A stretch of 64,000 bases of DNA from Gordionus sp. m RMFG-2023. Taxonomy: Eukaryota; Nematomorpha; Gordioida; Chordodea; Parachordodidae. The DNA lies in NCBI RefSeq assembly GCF_954871325.1, contig NC_088777.1, positions 32,217,366 through 32,281,365 on the forward strand. The letters are read 5' to 3'. This document shows, piece by piece, positions 21,419-34,034 of this stretch (position 1 is its first letter; every line of letters starts with the position of its first letter). The notes beneath the pieces are model-generated. The model was not told where the DNA came from. It did no database searches and saw only the letters and a list, made by a program, of their open reading frames with translations. A program made the translations under genes and the position numbers.

Positions 21419-23708
21419 TACAAACGACCGAATAGCTTCCCCTACTGTTGACTGCTGCATTATTCCCGGCCATACTTTTCATTAGTTTTCAGTGGACCTT
21501 GATCTTTTGTTACGCAATATTTTTATAGCCCTTTTTCTTCTTTCGTCTTCTATAAGTTAACGGGGCAAATCAAAAAAAAATGAACCTTACCTAAAAATAA
21601 TAAACAATCAAGGGCACCTACATAGAACTTAATTTAAAAAAACATATTTTCTCATAAAACTTGATTTTTAAAAAACATTTTTTTCCTTAAACACTTTTCA
21701 CATAATAATATTTTTCATATACAACTTTTTTCGTTTATCAAAACTTCATTATAAAACAACTATTCCTCCAATCTCATCACTCATCCATCATAAATCACAT
21801 TTTTTTCTCAATTACAAAAAATTTTTTCTTTAACAAGAACAACTTTAATACAAATATATATTTTTTTCCCCTTTTTTTAAAAAAAAAAATCTGATCCTAT
21901 TTTTATTCTCTTACCCTTATCCTTATTCAAATTTTACAACCAAAAAAAAAAGGAAACAATCTTCAATTTATATATATTATTAATTAAGCTTACTTCAAAT
22001 CATTTTATATATCTTATTACATTTATATATACCTATTAAACTTTAAATTATTTTATTCTTATTATTATTTTTTACTTTTTACAAAAATGACAAAAAAAAA
22101 TGACCTATAAATCCCATAACATTTTACTCACCTTCCCCCTCTACATTTACAAGCAAAAATATTTCGATACCTGTTTTTGAATATACAATTTTTTTTATTC
22201 GGGTCTTAGATTGCTTGCTACAAAAATAAAGCCTTCAATAAGATATATACGATATAATATTTTATGAAATAAACTACATAATTTCGACTATAACATCAAA
22301 TTAAATTGCGAAGAGATTAAAAATTTGACTTAAGCAGGAATATATTCCTATACAAATTAATAATTATGAAACATAACAATTGTCATGACGTCCTCGATAA
22401 ACCATCATATATCATCATTTTCATCCTCCCAATTTCATCATTATTCACCCATCCTCTCTTTATCTCCTATACTGGTAACCACGTTACTCTACCCAATCTA
22501 TCATTCTCTCCATTATGTCCCTCCACTAATAACGACTGCCCTCGAATTAGAATACTTCTCTCTCTCCGTATTTTCCTACCAAAGTATATACCACACAACA
22601 TCACTAATATGACCACTGCCCTCAATGCATTGTACTCTAACTCCACGTACTTTGATATTTTAAAACTCTTCATTTAAGTAACAGAATAATTAATTAAACA
22701 AGTTGAAAAAAATTTTTATTTTATTTTATCCCTAAATTAATTAAATCTATATAAATATTCTAAAAAAAACAAGCTAACTTAAAATATATTTATAAAAAAT
22801 TAATAATTAACTTAACTAAAAATATTTAACTATAATAAACAATCTAACTTAAAATATATAACTATAATAAACAATCTAACTTAAAATATATTTATAAAAA
22901 ATTAATAATTAACTTAACTAAATATAACTATTTGCAAAGTTATACAATATGATATAATTAATAAAATCAACACTGAAACGATACAGAGTACATAACATAT
23001 TTTCACCAACTTTTAAACACCACTGTAACCCAATTCACAATTTTTCACTATCACTTTCAATAACCACGGTACTCCACAATATCCCCCCCCCCTCCTCCCA
23101 AAAAAAGAAAATACCCAACAGAAGTGCCGTTAACAATATTCACTTCAATACCACAGCTAACCAACTGCCCTAAACGTTAAGTTTTTTTTTACAAATATAA
23201 GAATAAATTGACCTTGTTCGGTCACGGCACCACATAGGAATTTTACAATACGAATAATAACCCAAAGTAAGTAGAATAATAATTAAATTAATAATCATAT
23301 ATTGCCTCAAAATCCTTTTATATTCTACAATAAAATAAATAATTCTCTAAAATAAAATAGGACTCATCCTGAGTCTTTTAAATTACACAATTCAAAGTCA
23401 AATGCTTGCGCAGTTGTCATACGGACAAATTATTATAAAAAACCTAAAATGAAGATAAAAGATATATACAACAAAATAAAGAAAAACATCACCAATTATA
23501 ACAAAATTGACGTCCTATTAACTACTCTCGGCATTTTGTCATATCAAAAATAACGGCCAAAGCTTCTTGTTAACCGAATTTCTAATTTCCGCCTCACTAA
23601 AAATTCCTGAGAAAAACAACACCGGTCTTTTCAGCTCGTCTATGCAATGTAATAACACTCCTCCTACACCTTTATTGGGCGCATCTACGGCTAACACCAC
23701 TTCCAAAC
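21105..23708 (-). mobile_element. Ty3/gypsy remnant with 3' LTR
   Basis: On the minus strand an RNase H segment (VVLAVDAPNKGVGGVLLH, then FFSGIFSEAE) lies at about 23720-23540. About 2.1 kb further on, a purine tract AAAAGGGGGAGA is followed by TGTCATAATTGG, which marks the start of an LTR of about 310 bp (21418 down to about 21105). The interval 21420-23530 should hold the integrase region but is very AT-rich and unreadable to me. The 5' half is missing; the copy is old and broken. Confidence 0.7.
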
Positions 23709-26092
23709 AGGGTAGCCAGGTCAAAATTTTCAAATTGCGTGAGAAATTTGGTATTTTGTGGGAGAAATATAAAAATTGCGGTAAAAGGCCCGCAAAATCC
23801 CTGCCGAGCCGGGATTTTGAATTAGCTTAATTATCCGCCTATTATTTTTTATAATTAGTTTATATAAATACAAATTCGGTAACTATTTTTCAAAATATAA
23901 TAACATCTTGATTTATCAAAATATATTAATTTATAAAAAAGAACCAACGATCCTTTTTAAATATAAAAGAATGTAAACAAGATAAAATTTTATAAAAAAA
24001 CAAACGATTTTAATTTTACAATGTAAAAAATATATTTTATGCGAATGTCCCGCAAAACATCCGCTAAAACGACCTTGTGTGTGTATTTATAGGGATAGGT
24101 AATTATCACATATCACGTTTAAATACATAATAAGGTAATATTGTACTCATTTCAATGATAATTATTTTATTTATTATTGTTCATTCACATTATTATAATC
24201 GGTGCAGGAGAGTGTATCTACATCCATTGCAAAACAAAAATATTTTCCCAAAATAAGAAATAATACAAATGCAATTACAATTGCAGCAATTGTAATCACT
24301 TATCCTGTAGTACAACATTCACAGAGCTACTTATCATATCAATGTGGGTAGAATCTTTCCCCATAACTTTACTTGTAGAACATAAATGAGCAAGGATATC
24401 ATTAATGCTTAAAACCTGAATTCAGGAGATCAATTGACGATTTGAAAGATGGGCATTAAGGGAAATATTAAATTATTTCTTTTAATCCTTCGCTATTTTA
24501 ACAAAATTAAGGTCGTTTTAAGAAAACTATTAAATTTTTTCCCCTCAAATAGTGAAAAATCCAAAACATAGCTAAGATTCGTGATTATTAATAAATTGCA
24601 TATCAACTTTCTGATCTGATAATATGCCTCAGTGAATTTTGAAAAAACCAGAGTGCATTTACAGAATTAAGTCAGCACAATGTTGGTTGCGATATGTTCC
24701 TAATACCCGCCATCGATAGAATTTTTAAATTTTATAAACCTTTTTAAATAAAGATGATAAAAGCTGTCTTAACATTTTGAAAATTTTTTTCAATAATGAA
24801 TGGCAGGGGTATATTTAGGAATGATTTCACATGTAGGAAATCTACTACATGCTGTTAATGTATAGTTATAATCAGAAGAATCTAAACAAAGATTCACAAA
24901 ATTATGGTGCAGATGTGTTCATCTTTACAGTTAAAAATTGACAATAAATTTTATGGCGCCATTGCTAAAACTATAATGTTTAAATATTTTAAAAATACAG
25001 ATTGACATATGTTTGAGGATATTGTAATGCTCACTATTTTTTACAATGTAAAAAATATATTTATTTTATGCGAATGTATAAATAAAAAAATATAGAAAAT
25101 TAAATAAAATGTTAATTATATTTTATTTGAGATTTATATAAGGAACTAAACGTTTACTGTCGTTATTGAGATATTTATAAATCCTGGCATGACATATTAT
25201 AAATTTGTTTAACCATTAGCTCGGCCTCTAATGTTGTTAAAGCAATCCTATTTCTCTCCTTTTTCCAGGCAGTCCTCATCAGGCTAAAAATGTGCTCGGA
25301 TGAAGCATTAGAATGAGGTAGGTGAAGACATACTCGCAAATTTTGTCCAAGCATGGGGATTTATTGTTATTATGAAAAAATTCTACCCATTTCTCCTCTG
25401 CTTTTAGACCATCTAACTTTATGTATACTGCCGAATCATAAAAAATAAGAGAATTACAATCTCCTCAAACAAGACATCAATGTCTTTCGGTATTTTAAAT
25501 ATATTTATAATTACAAAAACCATCAATTGACGGTTTCTGTTCCAAGGTCATAATATTTATATAAAATCAAATTTTGATTGTAAATATTCTAAAATTGTCT
25601 TAATAAAAATATCTGCTTCATTTAAAAGTGTATTAATTAGAGTATTGTTTGAACATTTTAATATAATATTTTTAGCAATAGCGCCATAAAATTTATTATC
25701 AATTTTTAATTGTAGAGATGAACAGAGCTGTAGCATGATTTTGTGAATCTTTATCAATAAAGAATATTCTGATTGTAACTGAATATTAACTGCATGAAGT
25801 AGATTTCCTACACGTGAATCTAATCACAAATATGCTTCTGCCATTTCATACTCGAAAATTTTTTTCACAATTTTAGGACAGCCTTTAAAATCTTTATTTA
25901 AAAAGTATTTTTTTAAGGGTTTGTAAAATTTTAAAATTTTATCGATGGCATGTATTAGCGATAACCACCTGATAGGTTTCATGTCGCGACATCTCACACC
26001 ATTCCAAGTCAGACCACTCCACCAACTCTTTTAATTCATTAACTCTTTTAATTGATGAATTAAAAGAGTTAAAACATATCATAATTATTTCG

Positions 26093-26328
26093 TGTTAAGA
26101 TAGTTAAAGGCGATCAAATTCAATTTATTATGTTTAAATTTTTCTTATTTTCATGTTACTATGTAAATGTTTTCAATTACTTTAAAACTATATATACTTA
26201 TCTTTTTTTTATATACTATATACACATTTTTATTTTGATTGTAATTTTGTAATTTCAACATGCGAAATAAAGTTTTAATATAAATCGTTACAAATATAGT
26301 TTTAACTTAAATTGTCTCAAACACATAA
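26093..26328 (+). repeat. LTR of the inserted element, plus orientation
   Basis: Begins TGTTAAGATAG and ends before TGGTGGCAGCG. It contains AATAAAG near its 3' end, a likely polyadenylation signal. Confidence 0.88.
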
Positions 26329-26724
26329 TGGTGGCAGCGTAAAGCGTCTACTCAATGATTCTCCACTTTTCTTATAGTGATGAATCCAAAATCATTTTAT
26401 AGCAAAAAGAAAGATATAAAATATTAAACTTAAATTAACTTCTTAAAAATTATATAAAATCCATACTATAAAAATAAAAAATTTCCTCACAAATCCTATC
26501 TAAAAAATATATAATATAAACATACTGGCTTCTCACGAAAAAAAATAAAGGTAACGTACCAAATACATTATTTTAATATTTTATCATATTTTGTTTACCA
26601 TTTTACCATATTTACCACCTAAGGAAACTTAACTTACCCACCTAATTTTTATGATATTTTTATTATCATACTTTATTTTCAATAGTTATCTATTTTTATT
26701 AAGTTTATTTAAGTTAATAATCAT

Positions 26725-26935
26725 TGACCTTAACAGGTCATTATCAAAAAAATTAATAAAATAACCTTAACAGGTCATTATCGAAAATATAAAAAAAAAT
26801 ATTAAATAAAAAAAAATATATTTAAAAAAATAAATAAATAAAACTTAACAGGTCATGATCAAAAAAAAAATAAGAAAAGAAAAAAGAATAAAATAAAACA
26901 TAAGAGCAATTTTCTTAACCTTCAAAGGTCACGGT
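26725..26935 (+). repeat. Leader repeats, TTAACAGGTCATTATC
   Basis: Three good and one weaker copy of CTTAACAGGTCATTATC lie between long A-runs in the untranslated leader of the LTR element. Role unknown. Confidence 0.75.
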
Positions 26936-27152
26936 TAAACAAAAAAAACATATAAAGAAAGAAAGAAAAGATACTATATACATATAAATAAAAATAAAAA
27001 ATACCAATAGCAATTTTTGAACGGAGAAAAAAAAAATTTTATATAATAAAGAGAAGAAAAACTCACTTGTACAAATATATATATAAAAAAAATTTTTTTT
27101 ATAAAAAATAAAATCAAAAAGAAAAAAAAATATAATAAAATAATTAGTTTCA

Positions 27153-27397
27153 ATGTCTAAATTAAAAGATGACGGAGTTGTATTTCCGAAATTTGTAGGA
27201 AATATAAATATCTACATTGACAGAATTAACAGATACTTAAGTAAAAACAAAATTACAGATAAAGCTTACATTCTAACACAAAACCTCCCCGACGATATCT
27301 ATATTAAACTACAAGCGTTAAGTAGCAATGTAGAATTTAACAACTACGATTCTATAATAAAAAAACTTAAAATATTGTATCCTCAAAAGAATGTCAA
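27153..27397 (+). pseudogene. Fossil gag, N-terminal part
   Basis: The plus-strand frame starts with an ATG about 825 bp after the LTR and encodes a capsid-type N terminus (FPKFVGNINIYIDRINRYL, LTQNLPDDIYIKLQ). It runs into the inverted LTR copy. A related gag trace is at 16830-16930. Confidence 0.7.
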
Positions 27398-27594
27398 TAA
27401 CGATTTATATTAAAACTTTATTTCGCATGTTTAAATCATAAAATTACAATCAAAATATAAATGTGCATATAGTATATAAAAAAAGACAAGTATATATAGT
27501 TTTGAAGTAATTGAAAACATTTACATAGTAACATTAAAATAAGAAAAATTTAAACATAACAAATTGAATTTGATCGCCTTTAACTATCTTAACA
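27398..27594 (-). repeat. LTR copy in inverted orientation
   Basis: Reads TGTTAAGATAG from 27594 downwards and matches 26093-26295 closely. A purine tract of alternating GA sits just before its TG on the minus strand. Confidence 0.88.
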
Positions 27595-27908
27595 TCTCTC
27601 TCTCTGAGTAATTCTTTGCTATCCCAGTTTCTCTTGTTTCTGTCCTATTCATCATCTCAAACGTCTCATCATACGTCTTCTTGTTCATATCTTTGTTCGT
27701 TTTTCTGTTCGTCTCTTTGTTCGTTATCATTATCATTTAATGAATTGTAGTAGAATAATTGTAATAAGAATCAAATCGAATGGTCCATAGAATGATAATT
27801 GATTTTTTTTTATTTTTTAATGTGAATTTTTATTATTTTATTATTGTGAATTTTTTTTATTTTTTAATGTGAATTTTTTTTTAATTTTTATTTTTTTTAT
27901 TTCATTTT

Positions 27909-29093
27909 TTAATGTTTATTAAATCGCGTGTTGTTTATAATTTGTTTTTCAAAATAATTTTTGTATTCCTTGACATTCATTACATAGTCTTTGAAATGAC
28001 TCGGTAAACGTTTTGCTCTTACAGGTCTTTCATCTCTTTCCCCTCCAGAATTTACTATCGGTTCGTTCACCGTTACTGTCTCGCATGATCTTTTTTTTAT
28101 TTGGTCTATATGTCTTCTTATTATTTTACAACCAGTGTCTATTCTGTATAATAATTCACTCTCTTTTTCAATGACGATGCCTTTGTCCCATTTGTTTTCG
28201 ATGAATGTTTTATACCATACGTTGTCTCCTATCATTATTATCCTGTTCGTATTTGTTATCTTTGTCATCATTTTTTCTTTATTAATCACTGGTTTCAATA
28301 GATCCCATATTATCCTTGTATAATGTGTAAATAATAGTTTACTCGGTGCTATACCTGTTGAGCTGTTCGGAGTATTACGATAATTAAATAAAAACCTTTC
28401 TAGAGCTATGTCTAAATTGGTGTTCTCTCTTTCCATGTTTCTCTTCATACTCATTTTGAAGGTACCCACCATCCTTTCCACCTGACCGTTGGACTGCTGA
28501 TGGTAAGCGGCGGTTAGGGTGTGTTTGATTCCGTGATCTTTGCAAAATTTATCGAACGAGTGACTCGTGAAGTTTGTACCGTTATCCGTTACTATTTCTT
28601 CCGGTATTCCAAATATACTGATTGTTTTCATAAGTTCTTTTAAAGTGATGTCTGTTGTGATAGATTTGACTGGAGTTATTATTGGGAATTTGCTGTATGC
28701 ATCTATTATTATTAACCAAAATTTTTGATAAAAAGGTCCCGTATAGTCTATATGTATTCTTTCAAAAGGTTTAGAAGTAGTAACCCATGGATGTTGAATT
28801 GAATTGGGATTCGATGCCCAAATATTACATGATTCACAATTTTTTACTTCAAGATCGATACTCGTGTTCATACCTGGCCAATACATATAATCCTTGGCTA
28901 ATGCTTTGGTATTTCCAGCACCTAAGTGTCCGATGTGTAATTCCTTTAACATAGTTTTTCTCATGCCTGCAGGAATCACAATTTTGTTTTCTTTGAACAA
29001 ACAATTATTTATAATACTTAATTCATTTTCCATGTTTTTGTATGATTTGTTTTTTATACCATCACCTTTCCTTATGTAGTTAATAATATCCAA
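27909..29093 (-). pseudogene. Fossil integrase region of pol
   Basis: The minus-strand frame carries an HHCC zinc-binding region (HIGHLGAGNTKALA, then CESCNIW), the integrase core (IDAYSKFPII, TDNGTNFTSHSFDKFC, AAYHQQSNGQVERM) and a C-terminal region. The integrase block is open over 394 codons, but the element as a whole is broken. Confidence 0.88.
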
Positions 29094-29745
29094 TATTTCT
29101 TTGTCTTTATATGTTTCCTCTAATACTTTATTAAAATTAATCGGAATATCCCATAAGTCGTTTTTTGTGTTGTCCGTGCTTATATTATCAATAGTTTCCT
29201 TATCTACACTGAGTGGTAATCTTGATAGACAGTCAGGAACTGTATTATATTTGCCTGCTCTGAATTATTTTAAAATCATAAGCTCCCTAACTTAAATTGT
29301 CACAAACACATACTTTCGACATCCACAGATAGTACATTCATTGCCGTCTTGCAAGAATCATGTAGTATATGGCATATACAGCCAATTGGTATAAATTCAG
29401 TATTGTGCTGCCTCAATTCGGTAAATACACTTTGGTTTATGCCAAAATTTACAGAGGCATTATCAGCGCAGAAAGCTGACATGTAATTTATTGATAACCC
29501 TGAATCAGCTATATTTACATTATGTGGTTAGCTATATCGTTGGATTTTTGACTATCCGAGGAAAAATTTTATAACAGTTTTATTGAAATGTTCTTATTCT
29601 TGTTGAAATAGCGAAGGATCAAGGGATGTTTTAATATTTTCCTTATTAATGTTTTAATATTTTCCTTATTAGATGCATCTGTTAGAATTTCATATGGATC
29701 TCCATCTTTCAAATCGTCTAGAATTGACCTCTAGGATTTAGGTAC

Positions 29746-30360
29746 TGGGTCATTCCATGTCAAATCAATCACTTAACCAGACCATCTCAGATTTTGTTAA
29801 AATTTGGTATTTACGTTAATAAAGTATTTTAATTGACGAATACAAAATATTAGATTATTAACTCTATCAGAACCAAAGATATAGGGCTTCAAAGTGGTTC
29901 AGTTTGGTCATTTTTCGAAAAAAATGATTTTTTTTAAAATGGGATAACTCTTATATTAGATGCACTATGTATATCTATTATGGCTCATTTTATAGCCCTA
30001 AGTAAACTCTTGAACATATGTTAAATAAAATTAGTTTATACTTTTTTTTAAAATTGCGGTTAAATATTTGTAATTAATTTTTTTTTCAAAATGTTAGACT
30101 AAATTTTTTTTCCAAATTTCAGATATTTTGTAAAGAGCAAGAACTGTTCATATAAAAAATTTCAAAGTGGGGCCTAAAAAAATAATTAGGAAATATATCA
30201 TTTTTAAAAAATCCACTAGATGGCGTAAGAGTTTAAAATATCAATTTTAACAATATAAGTCAATCTTAGAAATTGTTTTTATTCCATAATAAAATATTTA
30301 TTGAATAATTAATAGTAAGTATAATATTTAAAATAATTTTATTAAATTTCCTTGAATTTA
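29746..30360. repeat. Left long inverted repeat
   Basis: Pairs with 36185-36794 in inverted orientation over about 600 bp. Shared stretches include GGGCTTCAAAGTGG, CTCTTGAACATATGTTAA-like sequence and CAATATAAGTCAATCT. Confidence 0.85.
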
Positions 30361-30503
30361 ATTTATAGATAATAAAATTTATTAAGTAGGCATTAATTAA
30401 ATTAACAATTTTTCGAATAATTTTTTTCCAATGATTTATCAATTTTTTTATCTGTTACTTTTTCCTAAAATTTGTAATTTTTAAAATTAATTAATTTATT
30501 AAT

Positions 30504-30810
30504 ATGTTTTGTACAAATCCATTGAATCTTTCAAATCATTATTCCAAAAAAGGTTTAAGAAAAGTGGCGATTTGGATGACAATGTATCATAAAATTAACA
30601 AAGGAGAATATATTTGTCCTAAGTGTCGTAAATTTTTATATAAAAAGAAGAAAAGTATTCCAATTTTAGAGGATAGCAACATCCTTACAACTTCAAATAA
30701 TTTCTTAAACTCCACCGATATAGAAAATGATTATCCAATTAATAACGACAATGGGCAACTCCTACACTTTTTTAGAATCCTTAAATTCTACTTTAAATCA
30801 AATGGGCATT
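30504..30810 (+). pseudogene. N-terminal part of the long-TIR transposon protein
   Basis: The plus-strand frame starts MFCTNPLNLSNHY and has a Cys motif (CPKCRKFLYK) about residue 40, then a Ser/Asn-rich stretch. The original reading LESLNSTLNQMG is found in the second frame near 30770-30805, so one frameshift is present. The inserted sequence begins at about 30811. Confidence 0.55.
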
Positions 30811-31085
30811 GGCGTACGCAGCGGGCCCCCCTCCCAAAAAAAAACCAAAAAATGCAGATGCCGGTTATATTTTTCAAAAATATTATTGTTTATATTAATT
30901 TATATTTGTTAATATTTATTCGTGTCTCATATTAAATATATATTTAATTACATTTATTATCACATTTATCTACTAAGTTCAATCAATTTCGATTTCAAGT
31001 TTTCCGGCGTAATATTCACTTATTATTTTCAAATTTTTAGTGGCTTAATATTTATCTACCATTTTCAAATTTCTAGTCAAATAAT
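30811..31085. mobile_element. Small insert beginning GGCGTACGCAGCGGGCCCCC
   Basis: The sequence breaks the N-terminal reading frame. Its start resembles the GCGTACGCGCC ends of the hAT composites. The far edge is uncertain. Confidence 0.4.
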
Positions 31086-31201
31086 AATTATTTCTGAAAC
31101 TTCTTGTCCAACAGGGAAAAAGAAATTGCAACCTTGTCCAACGAGATAGAGTCCCTGCCATCAAGCAGTAACAGCTTTTAAGGAGTTAGAAGAGCCAATT
31201 A

Positions 31202-33520
31202 GGGGAGACCGGGGTAAAGCGATTGACGGGGTAACAATGTTAACGCGAATAACTTTTTAACCATTGAGTATAAAGACCTTAAATTTGGTGTGAAGATGTA
31301 TTTTTATATCTAATTTCTTACCTATGTTCATCTTTTAAAAAACTTACCTGGTTTTATATATTTTGTCAAAAAACTGTTTTTTACCCAAAAAATATAAAAA
31401 TCAATCTCTAGTATATTTTGCTTTTAGTAAAATTTACATATCCTCAGGATTCAAAATTTGGCACACATGTTCCTTAATGTATTAGCTATAAAATAAAATT
31501 TATCTGACATCTTTAGCTCTATTAGAAGTCACGCAATACGATATATATAATATATGTCACCTAGGGGTAAAGCTGTTATGGGTAAAACGATTAAAATATA
31601 AATTATTCACATTAAATTTTTCATTCATTCATTTATTATAATCAAATAAATATTGATATTTAATATTAAAGTTACCAATTGAGCATTAAATTATGAAATT
31701 AATTCAATTTATTTAATTAATTATATATCATTTTAACTCTATGGAACTGGTATTGTTAATTATTAAAATGAAATAGTTTTATTTTATAAATAAACAAGAT
31801 AAGAGGATTTGCATATCAGCTTGCTAAAGAATATGGCAAATCTTTCCCAGAAAGCTGGACAACTAATGGTATGGCTGGAGAGAACTGGTTTATGGGGTTT
31901 AGAAAACGACATTCCCAACTTTCGATTCGTACCCCTGAAGCTACTAGTCTAGCAAGAGCATATGGCTTCAATCCACAAATGTCAATAAATTTTTTGAAAA
32001 TTTAATTAAGCTATATAATTCTTATAACTTTGAACCACATAATATATGGAATGCAGATGAAAGTGGTTTCACCACCGTTCAAACTCCTGCAAAAATTATA
32101 GCACAGAAGGGTGCCAAACAAGTCGGCTCTATAACGTCAGGAGAAAGAGGAACGTTAGTTACAATATGTTTAGCCATCAATGCTATAGGCCATAGCATTC
32201 CACCATTTTTTATTTTTCCAAGAAAACGATACAAAGATCACTTTATTCGTGATGGGCCTATTGGATCTAAGGGTGTGGGAAACACATCGGGTTGCATGCA
32301 AGAGGAGGAATTTTTATCTTTTTTGGAACACTTTAAAAAATATTCTAGTGCATCCAATGAGAAAAATGTCTTATTAATCTTAGATAACCATAGCTCTCAT
32401 TGTTCAATTTCCGTTATAAACTATTGTCGCTCCAATGGGATTGTTATTCTAACACTTCCACTACATTGCTCGCATAAACTCCAACCATTAGACAAAGCAG
32501 TTTATGGGCCATTGAAAAAGTTTTATAATGGAGCTATTGACACATGGATGAGAAATCATGTGGGGCAACAATTTCAGATTTATGATATTCCAGGAGTGTT
32601 AAAAAATGAAATACCAAGGGCAGTGACACCAAATAATATATTAAATGGGTTCTTAGCATGTGATTTTCCTTTAAACCCAAATATATTTACAGAACAAGAT
32701 TATATCTGCTGTAATAATTCAAATGCTAGCTCAAATATTGAATTTGAAAATAATGATGAAAATATTACAGTGACTCAAAATCTTACAGTGACTCAAAATA
32801 ATGATAGTGATTTATCTATATTATTGAACGAAAATGTTCCAGATGATATTGATGAACCCTATCATGATATGTTACCATCATGCTCAAAAAATTATAATAA
32901 AGTATTCAATCCTTCATCTATAATACCTATTCCAAAATTATTCAATATTTCATCGGATAAAATATCTAAAAAAAAGAATTCAGAAATATTAACATCTACA
33001 CCTTATAAAAAAAAATTATTAATTCAGAGAAAAAAAAAGATATCAAAAAATAATTGTTTATGTGTTATTTGTAATAAAAACTATAAAAATAGTCGCGAGG
33101 GCGATGAATGGCTAAAATGTACAATGTGCCTTGAATGGGCACATTCTAAATGTGCTAATTATGATAATTATTTTAATGTCCTTATTGTATCGATTAGTTT
33201 TTAAATAAAAATCATAAATAAATCTTAAATTTGTAATATTTGTTAAATAAAACATTAAATATGTGTCAAATATTATTTTAACCACTTTACCCTAGTGCTT
33301 ATCCATTTTACCCTGTACCCAGGGTAAAATGGCGAAAATAAGTAGTTTTACATAACAAATCATAGCTCCTAAAATATTATAGATAGAGGGCTACACTTTT
33401 TTTTATCTTGTAGAAGAGGGATGGGGCTACACATTGATCTATAATTTGTTGTGTTTGACTCTTGTTTAAAATTTTTATGGTAAATATGCAAAATGCCTAT
33501 CGTTTTACCCCGGTCTCCCC
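31202..33520 (+). mobile_element. pogo/Tigger-like transposon with TA duplication
   Basis: The ends read GGGGAGACCGGGGTAAA and its exact complement, flanked by TA on both sides (31200-31201, 33521-33522). The element is 2319 bp and encodes a DDD transposase with a C-terminal PHD-type finger. It lies inside the long-TIR transposon. Confidence 0.95.
31797..33204 (+). pseudogene. pogo-type transposase, DDD domain plus PHD-like finger
   Basis: A cut-and-paste transposase of the Tc1/mariner-pogo branch. Visible parts: the end of the DNA-binding region (SWTTNGMAGENWFMGFRKRH), then the catalytic domain with D in IWNADESGF (about 32055), D in LLILDNHSSH (about 32385) and D in LQPLDKAVYGPLKKFY (about 32490). 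A Ser/Asn-rich linker follows, then a Cys/His finger (CVICNKNY, WLKCTMCLEWAHSKC) near the end. One frameshift near 31975 separates the first part from the rest, and the N-terminal helix-turn-helix is not visible, so this copy is inactive. After the frameshift the frame is open to 33204. It is related to CENP-B/jerky-type proteins. Confidence 0.9.
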
Positions 33521-34034
33521 TATTTGCTATTACTGAAATATCACAATGGCCTTAATGAAATATTTCCTCAGAAGCAAGAAAATTATTGGATTCAATGCTT
33601 ATTCCAAATTTTATTTCTCATTAGAATGTATTATTTAATTATACAACTATTTTAAGTATTACTTTTCAAACATGACATTGACTTGATTAAGAAGATGAGA
33701 ATAGCGGAGAGCATTTTATCAGAACTCAAGGAAATTAGGGCGATGATGAAGAATTTCATATTTTATTGTTGAGTCAAAAGCAGAGTTATACGTGTTTAAT
33801 ATTTGTCTCCCTCGACTTGTAGCAAGGCAAGCTCATCGAAAACATTAATATAGGATAAGTAGAAGAGTATATCTTAAATACAGATACATTTATAACCCAA
33901 ATAAATGAATTTTTAATTCATCATGCAGTATTTACTAATCTGCAAATATTACTTCCACAAAAGCCTTCCCAACCTTTTTCAGATAATGATAGAAAAAAAA
34001 ATATTTGTTAGATTTTTATTATTAAGATGTTAAA

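Larger units (their letters stand above)
26093..29313. mobile_element. Ty3/gypsy-type LTR element inserted in the hAT
   Basis: TTTCG flanks both sides (26088-26092 and 29314-29318), a 5-bp target duplication; hAT copy 3 near 47449 has the uninterrupted site. Parts in order: LTR on the plus strand (26093-26328), primer-binding site beginning TGGTGGCAGCG, a leader of about 820 bp, the first part of gag on the plus strand, an LTR copy in inverted orientation (27398-27594), the last part of pol (integrase) on the minus strand, and a 25-bp LTR end (29289-29313) on the plus strand. The element is broken and internally rearranged; LTR copies are still very similar, so it is moderately young. Confidence 0.88.
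23709..29745. mobile_element. Palindromic hAT derivative, copy 1 (interrupted)
   Basis: The left end CAGGGTAGCCAGGTC resembles the hAT ends at 45661-45675 and 48388-48402. From about 24400 to 24985 the plus strand carries hAT transposase sequence; from about 25100 to 26092, and again 29319-29745, the minus strand carries the same region and more, including LPHSNASSERIFSL-type dimerisation sequence near 25300 and SAFCADNASVNFG and IPIGCICHILHDS near 29380-29480. The two halves face each other across about 100 bp. An LTR element splits the right arm, and a long-TIR transposon cuts it off at 29745. Frames are decayed throughout. Confidence 0.75.

Noticed and set aside
22366-22677. 103-residue plus-strand frame and its two overlapping frames
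   Set aside because: It lies inside the gypsy remnant on the opposite strand and has no recognisable motif.
30504-30935. Host zinc-finger gene
   Set aside because: The Cys motif belongs to the multicopy protein of the long-TIR transposon, and the frame is cut by an insertion.
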